This document shows, piece by piece, positions 1-5,905 of a stretch of DNA of 7,996 bases. The notes below the pieces were generated by a model. The model had not been told where the DNA came from. It made no database searches and saw only the letters and a program-made list of their open reading frames with translations. The stretch covers positions 1 through 7,996 of the forward strand of contig JAGLUQ010000033.1 of the NCBI GenBank assembly GCA_023134675.1, in the 5' to 3' direction. How positions within the stretch are numbered: the first letter of the stretch is position 1; the number at the start of each line of letters is the position of its first letter. The stretch comes from Candidatus Aenigmatarchaeota archaeon. Lineage in GTDB: Archaea; EX4484-52; GLR71. The position numbers and the translations under genes were made by a program.

Positions 1-332
1 CTTGAATTTGTGTAAGATTCTTCCTGTGTTATGATATCTGCCTTCTCGCCATCCACGAGAACTTCTATTGTCTCGGGTATGAATTCCATATATATTTCAA
101 TATATCCTTCAATACTATAATTTACAGAATTATTGATCTCAATCACATATTCGCCTGTTTCCATATTGTACTCATCAATATCAACAATAAAACTGACTTC
201 TGCATTGACCTGTGCTGTATCGTCCCGGTCCGGGATAAGTATAGCTCTCTCGTCAACTATTATCTGCCCGTGTATAGGTGATGCAAGAAGCAGGCATAAG
301 AATGCCACAATGATTATATTGTATTTCACCAT
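1..332 (-). CDS. Secreted or membrane-anchored protein with signal peptide, partial (C-terminus outside window)
   Basis: An open frame begins at ATG 332-330 and runs off the window edge after 110 codons, so only the N-terminal part is visible. It opens MVKYNIIIVAFLCLLLASPI: one basic residue, a hydrophobic core and a plausible cleavage near residue 22 (HG/Q), which reads as a signal peptide. The exported part is acidic, rich in alternating hydrophobic and polar residues (for example VSFIVDIDEYN and GYIEIYMEFI) and probably beta-rich, like many archaeal surface proteins. I recognise no family. It starts 1 nt after the stop of the SpoIIM-like gene (TGA-T-ATG), and GGTGAT lies just upstream as a ribosome binding site, so the two are probably co-transcribed and translationally coupled. 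A sortase-like or transmembrane C-terminus may exist outside the window, but this cannot be seen. Confidence 0.75.
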   Translation of the reverse strand, partial: MVKYNIIIVAFLCLLLASPIHGQIIVDERAILIPDRDDTAQVNAEVSFIVDIDEYNMETGEYVIEINNSVNYSIEGYIEIYMEFIPETIEVLVDGEKADIITQEESYTNS

Positions 333-333
333 A

Positions 334-978
334 TCACATCACCAGCAATACATATTGCAGTATTATGTTTATCACGACAATGATTATTACAGCAATCGCC
401 TTGTCATAAATTTTCCTGTCAATCTCAAATCTGTTGTCTTTGAAATACCTGATAATTGCCGAACCTACCTCTATGCCTATTGATGCTGAAAGTGCGACAG
501 CAATCACATATGTTGTAAGGAGGAATATTGTCTTGAGAGCTACAATAAGACCTGCAAATTCCAGGACTTCAGCGATTGATGCTCCTGCGGAAAGCCCTAC
601 AAGGAATGTAAAGACAACAGTCGGTATCCCAAGAAGTACACCGGTGCCCACAAGCAGCACTGCTGATATCACATTGTTTCTCATCACATAAAGAAAATCT
701 ATCGGTGACTCTGATATCCTGTCATACCTTACAGATCCGGCCATATCGCTCTGTATAGCTATGCCTCCCATATAATATGGGAAAGCTTCCTGGTGTATCG
801 GATATATCACACCGATTTCGCCCATGATCGGGCTTTTCGTAAAATCAAAAAAACGCATGGAATATCCTAAAAAGAACGCAAATAGCAGTATGATCAAAGC
901 TATCTTCAGGTACTTGTCATCTTTCACAGCCTCAATGCAGCTGTCTCTTGTTTTCCTGAGACTACCAATAATGCTCAT
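334..978 (-). CDS. SpoIIM/DUF95 family integral membrane protein
   Basis: This 214-aa protein has about five hydrophobic segments at residues ~25-41, 101-117, 119-137, 150-170 and 194-213. A polar extracytoplasmic-type loop (~45-98) lies between the first and second. The stretch around 100-132 (NN-x-I-S-A-V-L-L-V-G-T-G-V-L-L-G-I, then T at 120 and GLSAG) matches the SpoIIM/DUF95 pattern of an NN pair followed by a small-residue-rich helix pair. The family is widespread in archaea. Its molecular role there is not established; in Bacillus, SpoIIM works in septal peptidoglycan remodelling, which cannot be transferred here. The frame can be extended to an ATG at 1011. I prefer 978 because a TATA-like box (TATTTATATTTT, minus strand) overlaps the extra codons about 25 nt before 978, as expected for a leaderless transcript. 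The gene is followed after 1 nt by the signal-peptide protein. Confidence 0.8.
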   Translation of the reverse strand: MSIIGSLRKTRDSCIEAVKDDKYLKIALIILLFAFFLGYSMRFFDFTKSPIMGEIGVIYPIHQEAFPYYMGGIAIQSDMAGSVRYDRISESPIDFLYVMRNNVISAVLLVGTGVLLGIPTVVFTFLVGLSAGASIAEVLEFAGLIVALKTIFLLTTYVIAVALSASIGIEVGSAIIRYFKDNRFEIDRKIYDKAIAVIIIVVINIILQYVLLVM

Positions 979-996
979 GTCTCTAATTTGTTTTTC

Positions 997-1008
997 AAAA
1001 TATAAATA
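997..1008 (-). promoter_or_regulatory. TATA-like box for the SpoIIM-family gene
   Basis: Minus-strand TATTTATATTTT is centred about 25 nt upstream of ATG 978, the usual archaeal TATA-to-start spacing for leaderless mRNA. No Shine-Dalgarno sequence precedes 978. The box lies inside the longer reading from 1011, which argues against that longer start. Confidence 0.5.
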
Positions 1009-1086
1009 CATATTGAATCCAGAGAATTTATTATATCAATATCTGTTTCAATCAAAAGAACTTAACGTCAGGGTTAAATCCCTTAT

Positions 1087-1248
1087 TCAATACTTCATCT
1101 TTATCAGTAGCGATGCGATGAATCCCATAGCAAGGCCTGACAAGGCACCTGTTGTCCACTCATTGTAATATGCCCCAATGGCCAGCCCGATAAACAAAAA
1201 GCCTACAAAGGCAATCTCGCTCAGCTCCTTCCCTTTATCTTTTGCCAT
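1087..1248 (-). CDS. Small membrane protein, 53 aa
   Basis: The protein starts MAKDKGKELSEIAF and ends with LLIKMKY and a TGA stop. It has a charged N-terminus (~1-11), a hydrophobic glycine-rich segment (~12-28), a short polar turn (YNEWTTG, 28-34) and a second small-residue-rich segment (~35-49) with a basic end. It therefore reads as a two-helix hairpin in the cytoplasmic membrane with both ends probably inside. The start is supported by the TATA-like GCATAAATAGA about 25 nt upstream, and there is no Shine-Dalgarno sequence, so the mRNA is probably leaderless. Similar short two-helix proteins with an N-terminal lysine stretch occur in archaea, but I cannot assign a function. It lies upstream of the SpoIIM-like gene on the same strand, though that gene has its own TATA box. 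Confidence 0.65.
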   Translation of the reverse strand: MAKDKGKELSEIAFVGFLFIGLAIGAYYNEWTTGALSGLAMGFIASLLIKMKY

Positions 1249-1267
1249 ACATATTATTGTGTTTTAA

Positions 1268-1278
1268 TCTATTTATGC
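1268..1278 (-). promoter_or_regulatory. TATA-like box for the 53-aa membrane protein
   Basis: Minus-strand GCATAAATAGA is centred about 25 nt before ATG 1248, consistent with a leaderless transcript. A second AT-rich stretch lies further upstream at about 1300-1315. Confidence 0.45.
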
Positions 1279-1373
1279 TTGGATTTGCCGCTGTCCGAAA
1301 TATAGATAAATATACCAATAAATGACTGTACTCTGCCTGCTTTTTTCCAATAATAATCTTGCCACAAAAATAA

Positions 1374-1383
1374 CTTTTAAATA
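1374..1383 (+). promoter_or_regulatory. Possible distal TATA-like box for the kinase-like gene
   Basis: Plus-strand CTTTTAAATA in an AT-rich context. If used, transcription would begin near 1400-1410 and the inverted repeat at 1411-1446 would fall in the 5' leader. The proximal box at 1449-1456 fits a leaderless start better, so this one is uncertain. Confidence 0.25.
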
Positions 1384-1410
1384 ATTAGCCGGTTTATTAA
1401 GAATTAGTAT

Positions 1411-1446
1411 TATACTCTACTTCTTAGGTGATTGAGTAGTAGTATA
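1411..1446. repeat. Imperfect inverted repeat upstream of the kinase-like gene
   Basis: The left arm TATACTCTACT (1411-1421) is complementary to the right arm AGTAGTAGTATA (1435-1446), giving eleven pairs with one bulged base, separated by 13 nt. It ends 2 nt before the proximal TATA-like box. It could be a regulator-binding site covering the TFB-contact region, or an RNA hairpin if transcription starts further upstream. Confidence 0.4.
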
Positions 1447-1448
1447 CC

Positions 1449-1456
1449 TTTAAAAA
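1449..1456 (+). promoter_or_regulatory. Proximal TATA-like box for the kinase-like gene
   Basis: TTTAAAAA is centred about 26 nt upstream of ATG 1479 and about 20 nt upstream of ATG 1473. The spacing favours a leaderless start at 1479. Confidence 0.4.
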
Positions 1457-1478
1457 ATTATTATCACTTAGGATGGGG

Positions 1479-2207
1479 ATGAAAATATCGCAGCAATGGG
1501 TACCAATTGACCAACTGTCATTTAGAGAGATTCCGACTATTAAAGAGTTTATTGAATTAAATCTGGGTTTGGGTGGGGATTTATATATATTCCGTACTCC
1601 TTCAGACTTGAAACAATATGGAGAGCATTATGGGCGTCTAAAATTTTCAGATGAATTATCAAAAAAGTCATTCAGCAAATTAAGGAAAAAAAAGTATGAT
1701 CTGGTTTTTTTGTATGTTCGTGATAATCCTTTAATGTATAATATAATTAAGCTGGAACAGAAAAAAGATGAATCAATAATATGCCAGATCACTGGAAATA
1801 AAGGTTTAGGTCCTGTTTTTAAAGATTCGTTACAATCTCCGTTTAATCATAATACTAAATACATTGTTGAGGAGTTCCTTGCTCAGGCAGACGGATGGAA
1901 CCCTATTTATCTTCTGCAGAAAACCATTAAGCGACATTACAACAAGTTTCTTGGTTCCTTTGGTGAATTGATGTCTGACATACATAACAATGGGATTGTA
2001 TACAACGACACATTCTGGAAACATATATTTTATAATCCATTGAATAATAAATGTCAATTGGTTGATTTTGGAAATTCTTATGAATCAAACAATCCGACAG
2101 ATATATATGATGAGGTTTTGAGAATTAACAACTTTCTTTATACATTTTTTCCTGAAAAGAAAACAGAAGTAAAATCCATATTTGATAAAAATTATAATAT
2201 TGATTGA
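1479..2207 (+). CDS. Orphan protein-kinase-like fold protein
   Basis: This 242-aa protein (244 aa if ATG 1473 is used) carries a kinase-like C-lobe. Numbered from 1473, HNNGIVYND (171-179) resembles a catalytic loop with Asp179 as putative catalytic base, and LVDFG (196-200) is the metal-binding DFG motif. Upstream, NKGLGPVF (109-116) and KYIVEEFL (129-136) resemble the pre-hinge and hinge region of Bud32, RIO and related small-molecule kinases. Lys93 in IIKLE and Glu100 are candidates for the ATP-binding Lys-Glu pair. The Asn normally five residues after the catalytic Asp is His184 here, so activity is uncertain. The N-terminal ~75 residues match nothing I know. The gene is visibly AT-rich (14 G/C of 60 in 2101-2160), unlike its neighbours, suggesting an accessory or transferred gene. 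The substrate is unknown; protein, sugar or lipid are all possible. Confidence 0.6.
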   Translation: MKISQQWVPIDQLSFREIPTIKEFIELNLGLGGDLYIFRTPSDLKQYGEHYGRLKFSDELSKKSFSKLRKKKYDLVFLYVRDNPLMYNIIKLEQKKDESIICQITGNKGLGPVFKDSLQSPFNHNTKYIVEEFLAQADGWNPIYLLQKTIKRHYNKFLGSFGELMSDIHNNGIVYNDTFWKHIFYNPLNNKCQLVDFGNSYESNNPTDIYDEVLRINNFLYTFFPEKKTEVKSIFDKNYNID

Positions 2208-2222
2208 CAATTCACCCAAACA

Positions 2223-2230
2223 TATTAAAT
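2223..2230 (+). promoter_or_regulatory. TATA-like box for the PCMT gene
   Basis: TATTAAAT is centred about 26 nt before ATG 2252, and no Shine-Dalgarno sequence precedes that ATG. This supports an independent leaderless transcript beginning just after the kinase-like gene. Confidence 0.45.
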
Positions 2231-2251
2231 GATTTGTATTTAACTTTAATC

Positions 2252-2875
2252 ATGGACCTAAAGGAAGCATACTCAAGCCTCATTGCAGAACTGATAAAAA
2301 AAGAGTATCTAAAATCAGATAATATAATATCCACATTCTTCAAAGTCTCAAGATGGGAATTCCTCCCTGAAGAGCTGAAGGGATTCTCAACATCAGATGA
2401 GCCCATACCTATCGGATACGGCCAGACGATGTCAGCCCCGCACATGGTTGCTATCATGCTTGAACTTCTTGACATAAAAGAAGGCGAAAATATTCTGGAG
2501 GTAGGCACAGGCTCCGGCTGGAACACAGCACTGATGGCAGAACTGACAGGACCTGAAGGAAGTATAACAACAATAGAATATGTCAAAGAGCTTCACGAAC
2601 AGGCAAAAAAGAACCTTGAAGAGTTCTTCAACGTGGAATGCATCAAAGGCGACGGCAAGGAAGGATACAAGAAACAGGCACCATACGACAAGATCATAGT
2701 CACCTGCGCAGCAAAAGAGATACCAAAAGATCTGGAAAGCCAGCTTGCGGACGGAGGACTTATCGTAATTCCGATAGGTTCAGTAATTATGCAGGAACTT
2801 ATCAAAGGCACAAAGAAAGGAAAATGGATTGAGAAAGAGAATTGCGGGCTCTGCAAGTTTGTGCCGATGGTGTGA
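2252..2875 (+). CDS. pcm: Protein-L-isoaspartate O-methyltransferase
   Basis: This cytosolic repair enzyme transfers a methyl group from SAM to L-isoaspartyl residues in damaged proteins, starting their return to L-aspartate. The 207-aa product has the normal family length. It shows the family signature PIGYGQTMSAPHM (53-65) with Ser61, SAM motif I LEVGTGSGWNTALM (82-95), an acidic ribose-binding position at Glu109 in TTIEY, and the conserved post-motif region KIIVTCAAKEIPKDL (147-161) followed by LADGGLIVIPIG (165-176). It ends FVPMV, as many archaeal and bacterial members do. The frame can be read from a TTG at 2204 that overlaps the upstream stop, but the ATG at 2252 matches the usual N-terminus and sits about 26 nt after a TATA-like box. 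It converges with the 366-aa orphan, 8 nt away. Confidence 0.95.
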   Translation: MDLKEAYSSLIAELIKKEYLKSDNIISTFFKVSRWEFLPEELKGFSTSDEPIPIGYGQTMSAPHMVAIMLELLDIKEGENILEVGTGSGWNTALMAELTGPEGSITTIEYVKELHEQAKKNLEEFFNVECIKGDGKEGYKKQAPYDKIIVTCAAKEIPKDLESQLADGGLIVIPIGSVIMQELIKGTKKGKWIEKENCGLCKFVPMV

Positions 2876-2880
2876 TTACG

Positions 2881-2885
2881 TTTTT
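2881..2885 (+). terminator. Short T-run after PCMT, possible archaeal terminator
   Basis: TTTTT begins 5 nt after the PCMT stop with no stem-loop. Archaeal RNA polymerase can terminate at T-tracts alone. The run overlaps the end of the convergent gene, so the signal is weak. Confidence 0.25.
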
Positions 2886-3984
2886 ATGCTGATACTTTTC
2901 CGGCAGCCTTCTTTATAATTCTCGCACATCTGTCCGGCATGATGGCACACACTGGTTCCATAACATTATCATCCTTACCAGTCTTTATCCCACCATGCTT
3001 GAGATTATATTTCAGATATCTTGCCATCATCTTTATCTCTTCGCTTTCCCTGAGTGCATGGACATACAATTTACCTCTGCCTATTCTTGTCGGTGTTATA
3101 TACTTTTTGACAAAAGTATTGCTAAAAAATTCATCTGTCGTTGTATAGCTTCCCATCGGGCAGACAAAATCAAGGACAACCTCTGTCAGTTCCAAATCTT
3201 TATTCTGTCCCATTTCCTGCGTCTCCTGAAAGAGAAGAATATTTTTTGTTGCTTCTGCAAGACTTAGAATCGGTTTGTAATTATTCTGGTCGCTGGCATT
3301 CCTTTCAAGATAATCAAGAAATGCGTTTTTGGTATTAAGTATATTTTCAGTGTTAAAGGCTGTTTCAGCAGAACTGTAATGTTCTGCAAGCATTCCCTTA
3401 GCATCTGTTTTTTGCGGGATCTCTGTATGGAAAATCGAGGAATATACTTCGCTGCATGAAGTAGAGAGACGTTGAAGCTCTTTTGCATAGACTTTTTCAA
3501 GATATTCTATTTCACCTTTGTTTGCGTTCTCATCCGCCCTGAGCGCATCTATCCTTTCCAGCATTGATTTTTTAATGAACAGAGGTCCTGTATTTATAAT
3601 ATAGTTTTTTATTACATTATCCTGTGCTAAAGCCCTCTCAAGCGCATCACCATATTTCTTAAGCTTTTGGTTCATCACAAGCTTTGTTGCATTGAGAACC
3701 ATGGCTGAGAATATGTAACTCTCATAGACAGTTCTTAACGGCATGTCATCAATCGGTATGCCCGACTCATTCTCAATAATTATGCCTTCGGGAGATATAT
3801 GATAGTTATTTAAGAAACTTATGTTATTCTCCAGATTATCTCTAGAGGTATTGTACAAGTTAAAAATCTGGTCCGGCTCAAGATATCCGCATAGCTTGGA
3901 GACAAGGCCTATAAATTTACCTTTCCCGCCAGTCTGTTCCATTATCCCATTATATAAATCGTAATGATCAGCAAATAAACTCAT
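2884..3984 (-). CDS. Hypothetical protein, 366 aa, family not recognised
   Basis: This is a long intact frame with no signal peptide and no convincing transmembrane helix, so probably cytosolic. Residues ~82-255 look mainly alpha-helical and charged, with a possible coiled-coil-like stretch at ~141-175 (repeated L, E, K and R). The C-terminal ~110 residues look like a separate mixed domain: VLDFVCPMGSYTTTDEFF (270-287), then ITPTRIGRGKLYVHAL (296-311), then a basic segment ending CAIMPDRCARIIKKA (346-360). The three C-terminal Cys (275, 346, 353) are not spaced like a zinc finger. GTGAT lies 3 nt before ATG 3984, and a TATA-like stretch is centred ~28 nt upstream, so expression from its own promoter is likely. 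It lies just downstream of FEN-1 on the same strand, but no functional link can be shown. Confidence 0.6.
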   Translation of the reverse strand: MSLFADHYDLYNGIMEQTGGKGKFIGLVSKLCGYLEPDQIFNLYNTSRDNLENNISFLNNYHISPEGIIIENESGIPIDDMPLRTVYESYIFSAMVLNATKLVMNQKLKKYGDALERALAQDNVIKNYIINTGPLFIKKSMLERIDALRADENANKGEIEYLEKVYAKELQRLSTSCSEVYSSIFHTEIPQKTDAKGMLAEHYSSAETAFNTENILNTKNAFLDYLERNASDQNNYKPILSLAEATKNILLFQETQEMGQNKDLELTEVVLDFVCPMGSYTTTDEFFSNTFVKKYITPTRIGRGKLYVHALRESEEIKMMARYLKYNLKHGGIKTGKDDNVMEPVCAIMPDRCARIIKKAAGKVSA

Positions 3985-4008
3985 AGAATCACAAAAAGAT
4001 TAATGTCT

Positions 4009-4016
4009 CTATATTT
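4009..4016 (-). promoter_or_regulatory. Candidate TATA-like box for the 366-aa gene
   Basis: Minus-strand AAATATAG is centred about 28 nt before ATG 3984. The implied leader is only a few nucleotides, although GTGAT at 3992-3988 could also act as a ribosome binding site if transcription begins further upstream or reads through from FEN-1. Confidence 0.35.
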
Positions 4017-4052
4017 GATTAGAATATATCATCAATATAAGCTTTTCTGTCA

Positions 4053-4078
4053 TCAAACAGGTATTTCAAACAGAAATA
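4053..4078. repeat. Short direct repeat and weak hairpin 3' of FEN-1
   Basis: TCAAACAG occurs at 4053-4060 and again at 4066-4073. Overlapping the second copy, TATTTC (4062-4067) and GAAATA (4073-4078) can pair across a 5-nt loop, 6 nt after the FEN-1 stop on the minus strand. It is AT-rich and short; it could be a 3' processing or termination element, or chance. Confidence 0.25.
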
Positions 4079-4084
4079 ACAGAA

Positions 4085-5113
4085 TCATCCCCACGAAAAA
4101 AGGCTCTTCTGCTGTCTCCTTTTCTTCACATCATCAAGCTTCTTCAGGCTGTTTGTTATCCTGTCTTCAGAAAATTCATGCACATCAACAAGCAAAGTCC
4201 GTATCTTCTCAGTGTCCGGCTCCGTAAACTCAATAGAATAGTCATCAGTCACACTCGGATTTATGAAAAGGTCAAACACCTTGTAAGGGTCGCAGTCAAA
4301 TTTCCACTCAACCTTCAAAAGCACTTTCTCAAGAGTCTTCTCCTCTTTAACAAGCGTAAGCGCCTTTGCAGGCCCGAGCCCTTTTATCCCGTCTGGATTA
4401 TAGTCCGTGCCGATAAGCATACCCATGATGATAAGCTGCTCCCGCGTCACATCAAGCGCAGACAGCACCTTATCAAGCTCAATCATCTGCGGCGATACAT
4501 CAATCCATATATTTCTGCCGGGCATCTTCCGCCTTCCCGTCACAGACAGGTTCTGCACAAGCCGCGGCGTACCGAAAAGAATAGTGTCAATATCCTGGCT
4601 CATGACAGCATACGCATCGCCTTTGGCAGCCATATGCGCCGCCTGGGCCTCGCCTTCTGAAGGTGCCTGCACCCATGGGATGCCCATGACGTCAAGAAGC
4701 TTCTTGGCCTCGGAAAGCATGTTGTCTGTAAGTCTCATCGTAGCTCCTGAATGCCTCAGTATAGCTTCCCTGTCGCCTGCTGCAAGAGCCTCTTCAAGCT
4801 TTACCTTAGCCTCTTTTTTCTTCTCTGCCCTGTTATTGACAGTCTCTGTCTTTAGCTCCGGTCTCTCGCCGTCAAAGACATACACTAGCTTTATCCCTGC
4901 ATGCAGAAGGTTGACACTTCGGTAAAAAAGCCCTGAAAGATGCGATGTCACATTGCCCTTGCTGTTCCTGAACGGCTCGCCAGTCTCCCTGTCCTTGATT
5001 GTTGTCAGGAACTGGTACAGGATGTTGAACCCGTCAACAGCAAGTATCTTTCCTGAAAGGTCTTCCATCCGTATCTCTTTTTTCGGCAGTGTTTTTGATA
5101 TCTTGACTCCCAT
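4085..5113 (-). CDS. fen: Flap endonuclease 1 (FEN-1, XPG/Rad2 family)
   Basis: This structure-specific nuclease removes 5' flaps during Okazaki fragment maturation and base excision repair. The 342-aa length is normal for archaeal FEN-1. The N domain has VDGFN with Asp27 and YVFDG with Asp81. The internal domain has PSEGEAQAAHMA (Glu153, Glu155), SQDIDT (Asp174, Asp176) and GTDYN (Asp237), so all seven metal-binding acids are present. PDGIKGLGPAKAL (240-252) is the helix-hairpin-helix motif that binds duplex DNA with K+. Residues ~86-126 form the charged helical arch. The C-terminus QKSLFSWG is a PCNA-interacting (PIP) motif, but ends in Gly where the second aromatic (usually Phe) is expected. 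The start MGVKIS is the canonical archaeal FEN N-terminus and sits about 28 nt from a TATA-like box, so the mRNA is probably leaderless. Confidence 0.97.
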   Translation of the reverse strand: MGVKISKTLPKKEIRMEDLSGKILAVDGFNILYQFLTTIKDRETGEPFRNSKGNVTSHLSGLFYRSVNLLHAGIKLVYVFDGERPELKTETVNNRAEKKKEAKVKLEEALAAGDREAILRHSGATMRLTDNMLSEAKKLLDVMGIPWVQAPSEGEAQAAHMAAKGDAYAVMSQDIDTILFGTPRLVQNLSVTGRRKMPGRNIWIDVSPQMIELDKVLSALDVTREQLIIMGMLIGTDYNPDGIKGLGPAKALTLVKEEKTLEKVLLKVEWKFDCDPYKVFDLFINPSVTDDYSIEFTEPDTEKIRTLLVDVHEFSEDRITNSLKKLDDVKKRRQQKSLFSWG

Positions 5114-5136
5114 AAGATATAATATCCAAATAAAAT

Positions 5137-5146
5137 TATAAATATC
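5137..5146 (-). promoter_or_regulatory. TATA-like box for FEN-1
   Basis: Minus-strand ATATTTATAA is centred about 28 nt before ATG 5113. No Shine-Dalgarno sequence precedes the start, supporting a leaderless transcript. Confidence 0.5.
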
Positions 5147-5165
5147 TGGCGTTTTTAAGAATAGA

Positions 5166-5174
5166 TTTTTAAAA
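5166..5174 (+). promoter_or_regulatory. TATA-like box for the 214-aa orphan
   Basis: TTTTTAAAA is centred about 24 nt before ATG 5194. It shares the 80-nt divergent intergenic region (5114-5193) with the FEN-1 promoter, and the two boxes are only about 20 nt apart. Confidence 0.4.
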
Positions 5175-5193
5175 TCCGGGATACATATAAGAT

Positions 5194-5838
5194 ATGTGTG
5201 GTTTTATGGGTGATTCGGTTGATTCTATACTTTATCAGGATTTCAAAATATTGATAGAAGATAATATTTTGTATCAGAAACCTGAAGAGTTGATTAGAAC
5301 ATATAACCGAAAAAGAAAAAAAGAGACTCGACGAGATACAATCGAAAATGCATTGCTCGTTCTCAACGATTTAAGGATAATAAAAGGGGATATTGAAAAG
5401 ATTGTAAAGACATATGATGTTGGCGTACTGGAATGTCTTGAATCATTTGGTCTTGTGGATAATATAGATTATAAAGGTATACTTACGGATGCTTTAGTTG
5501 TAAGGACAAGAGATGAAACTGTCAACCCTAACCATTTAATCAATAATATACCTTTTGATCAGATAAAAGAATTAGACCTTTTGGCGCCTGATATGAAATC
5601 CTTAAAAAAGCACCAGACCTGGATTTATTACGATTTCTTGAAAAGAATTATTGATGAAGTGCCTGCCCGTGAAATAAAACAGCATGATCTTCTGAAGACA
5701 AATATGTCTGCTTTAGAGAAATATCAGAAGATAACTGGCTTTAAGATACCAAAAGCACAGATGATAGAACAGGCTAGTTCTGCATGGGTCAGTCCGAAAC
5801 CTAAAGCTGCCAAGATTGCTAATGTTGCTAGTGCCTAA
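5194..5838 (+). CDS. Hypothetical protein, 214 aa, with internal ~37-residue repeat
   Basis: I do not recognise this protein. It lacks a signal peptide and transmembrane helices. The N-terminal half is helical and basic around RTYNRKRKKETRRD (35-48). The C-terminal half contains two copies of a motif: IPFDQIKELDLLAPDMKSL (119-137) and VPAREIKQHDLLKTNMSAL (156-174), offset by exactly 37 residues. They share P, I, K, DLL, M, L, K and Q, ending in KHQ and KYQ. Both look like two-helix repeats that could form a small solenoid or pairing surface. The tail from ~198 is Pro/Lys/Ala-rich and probably disordered. The ATG at 5194 has a TATA-like box ~24 nt upstream; an alternative ATG at 5206 is possible. 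It diverges from FEN-1, so a shared regulatory region is possible. A T-rich stretch follows the stop. Confidence 0.6.
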   Translation: MCGFMGDSVDSILYQDFKILIEDNILYQKPEELIRTYNRKRKKETRRDTIENALLVLNDLRIIKGDIEKIVKTYDVGVLECLESFGLVDNIDYKGILTDALVVRTRDETVNPNHLINNIPFDQIKELDLLAPDMKSLKKHQTWIYYDFLKRIIDEVPAREIKQHDLLKTNMSALEKYQKITGFKIPKAQMIEQASSAWVSPKPKAAKIANVASA

Positions 5839-5848
5839 TTCTTTTTCT
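5839..5848 (+). terminator. T-rich stretch after the 214-aa orphan
   Basis: TTCTTTTTCT begins immediately after the TAA stop, with no stem-loop. It is a plausible intrinsic archaeal terminator separating this gene from the por operon promoter. Confidence 0.4.
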
Positions 5849-5865
5849 CATCACCCCCACCAAAC

Positions 5866-5874
5866 AAATAAATA
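5866..5874 (+). promoter_or_regulatory. TATA-like box for the cysteine-rich peptide and por operon
   Basis: AAATAAATA is centred about 27 nt before 5897. Transcription would start near 5896-5898, so the GTGAT ribosome-binding motif would sit at the very 5' end of the transcript, with about 9 nt of leader before ATG 5906. Confidence 0.45.
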
Positions 5875-5905
5875 CTTATCATCACCAACTAACTATGTGA
5901 TTCTG

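Noticed and set aside
133..483. Plus-strand open frame of 116 codons
   Set aside because: It lies opposite the signal-peptide gene and the SpoIIM-family gene, whose minus-strand reading gives a coherent signal peptide and membrane helices.
1323..1385. Short plus-strand ORF of 20 codons in the intergenic region
   Set aside because: No ribosome binding site, no TATA-like box at a suitable distance and no recognisable composition.
1249..1478. Possible non-coding RNA in the longest intergenic stretch
   Set aside because: Beyond TATA-like boxes and one inverted repeat I see no GC-rich structured segment or tRNA-like cloverleaf in this AT-rich region.
2204..2251. TTG-started N-terminal extension of PCMT overlapping the kinase-like gene
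   Set aside because: The extension contains the TATA-like box for ATG 2252 and is not part of the usual PCMT N-terminus.
4407..4925. Plus-strand open frame of 172 codons inside FEN-1
   Set aside because: It is antisense to conserved FEN-1 motifs, rich in Ser/Ala as expected of a shadow frame, and has no start signals.
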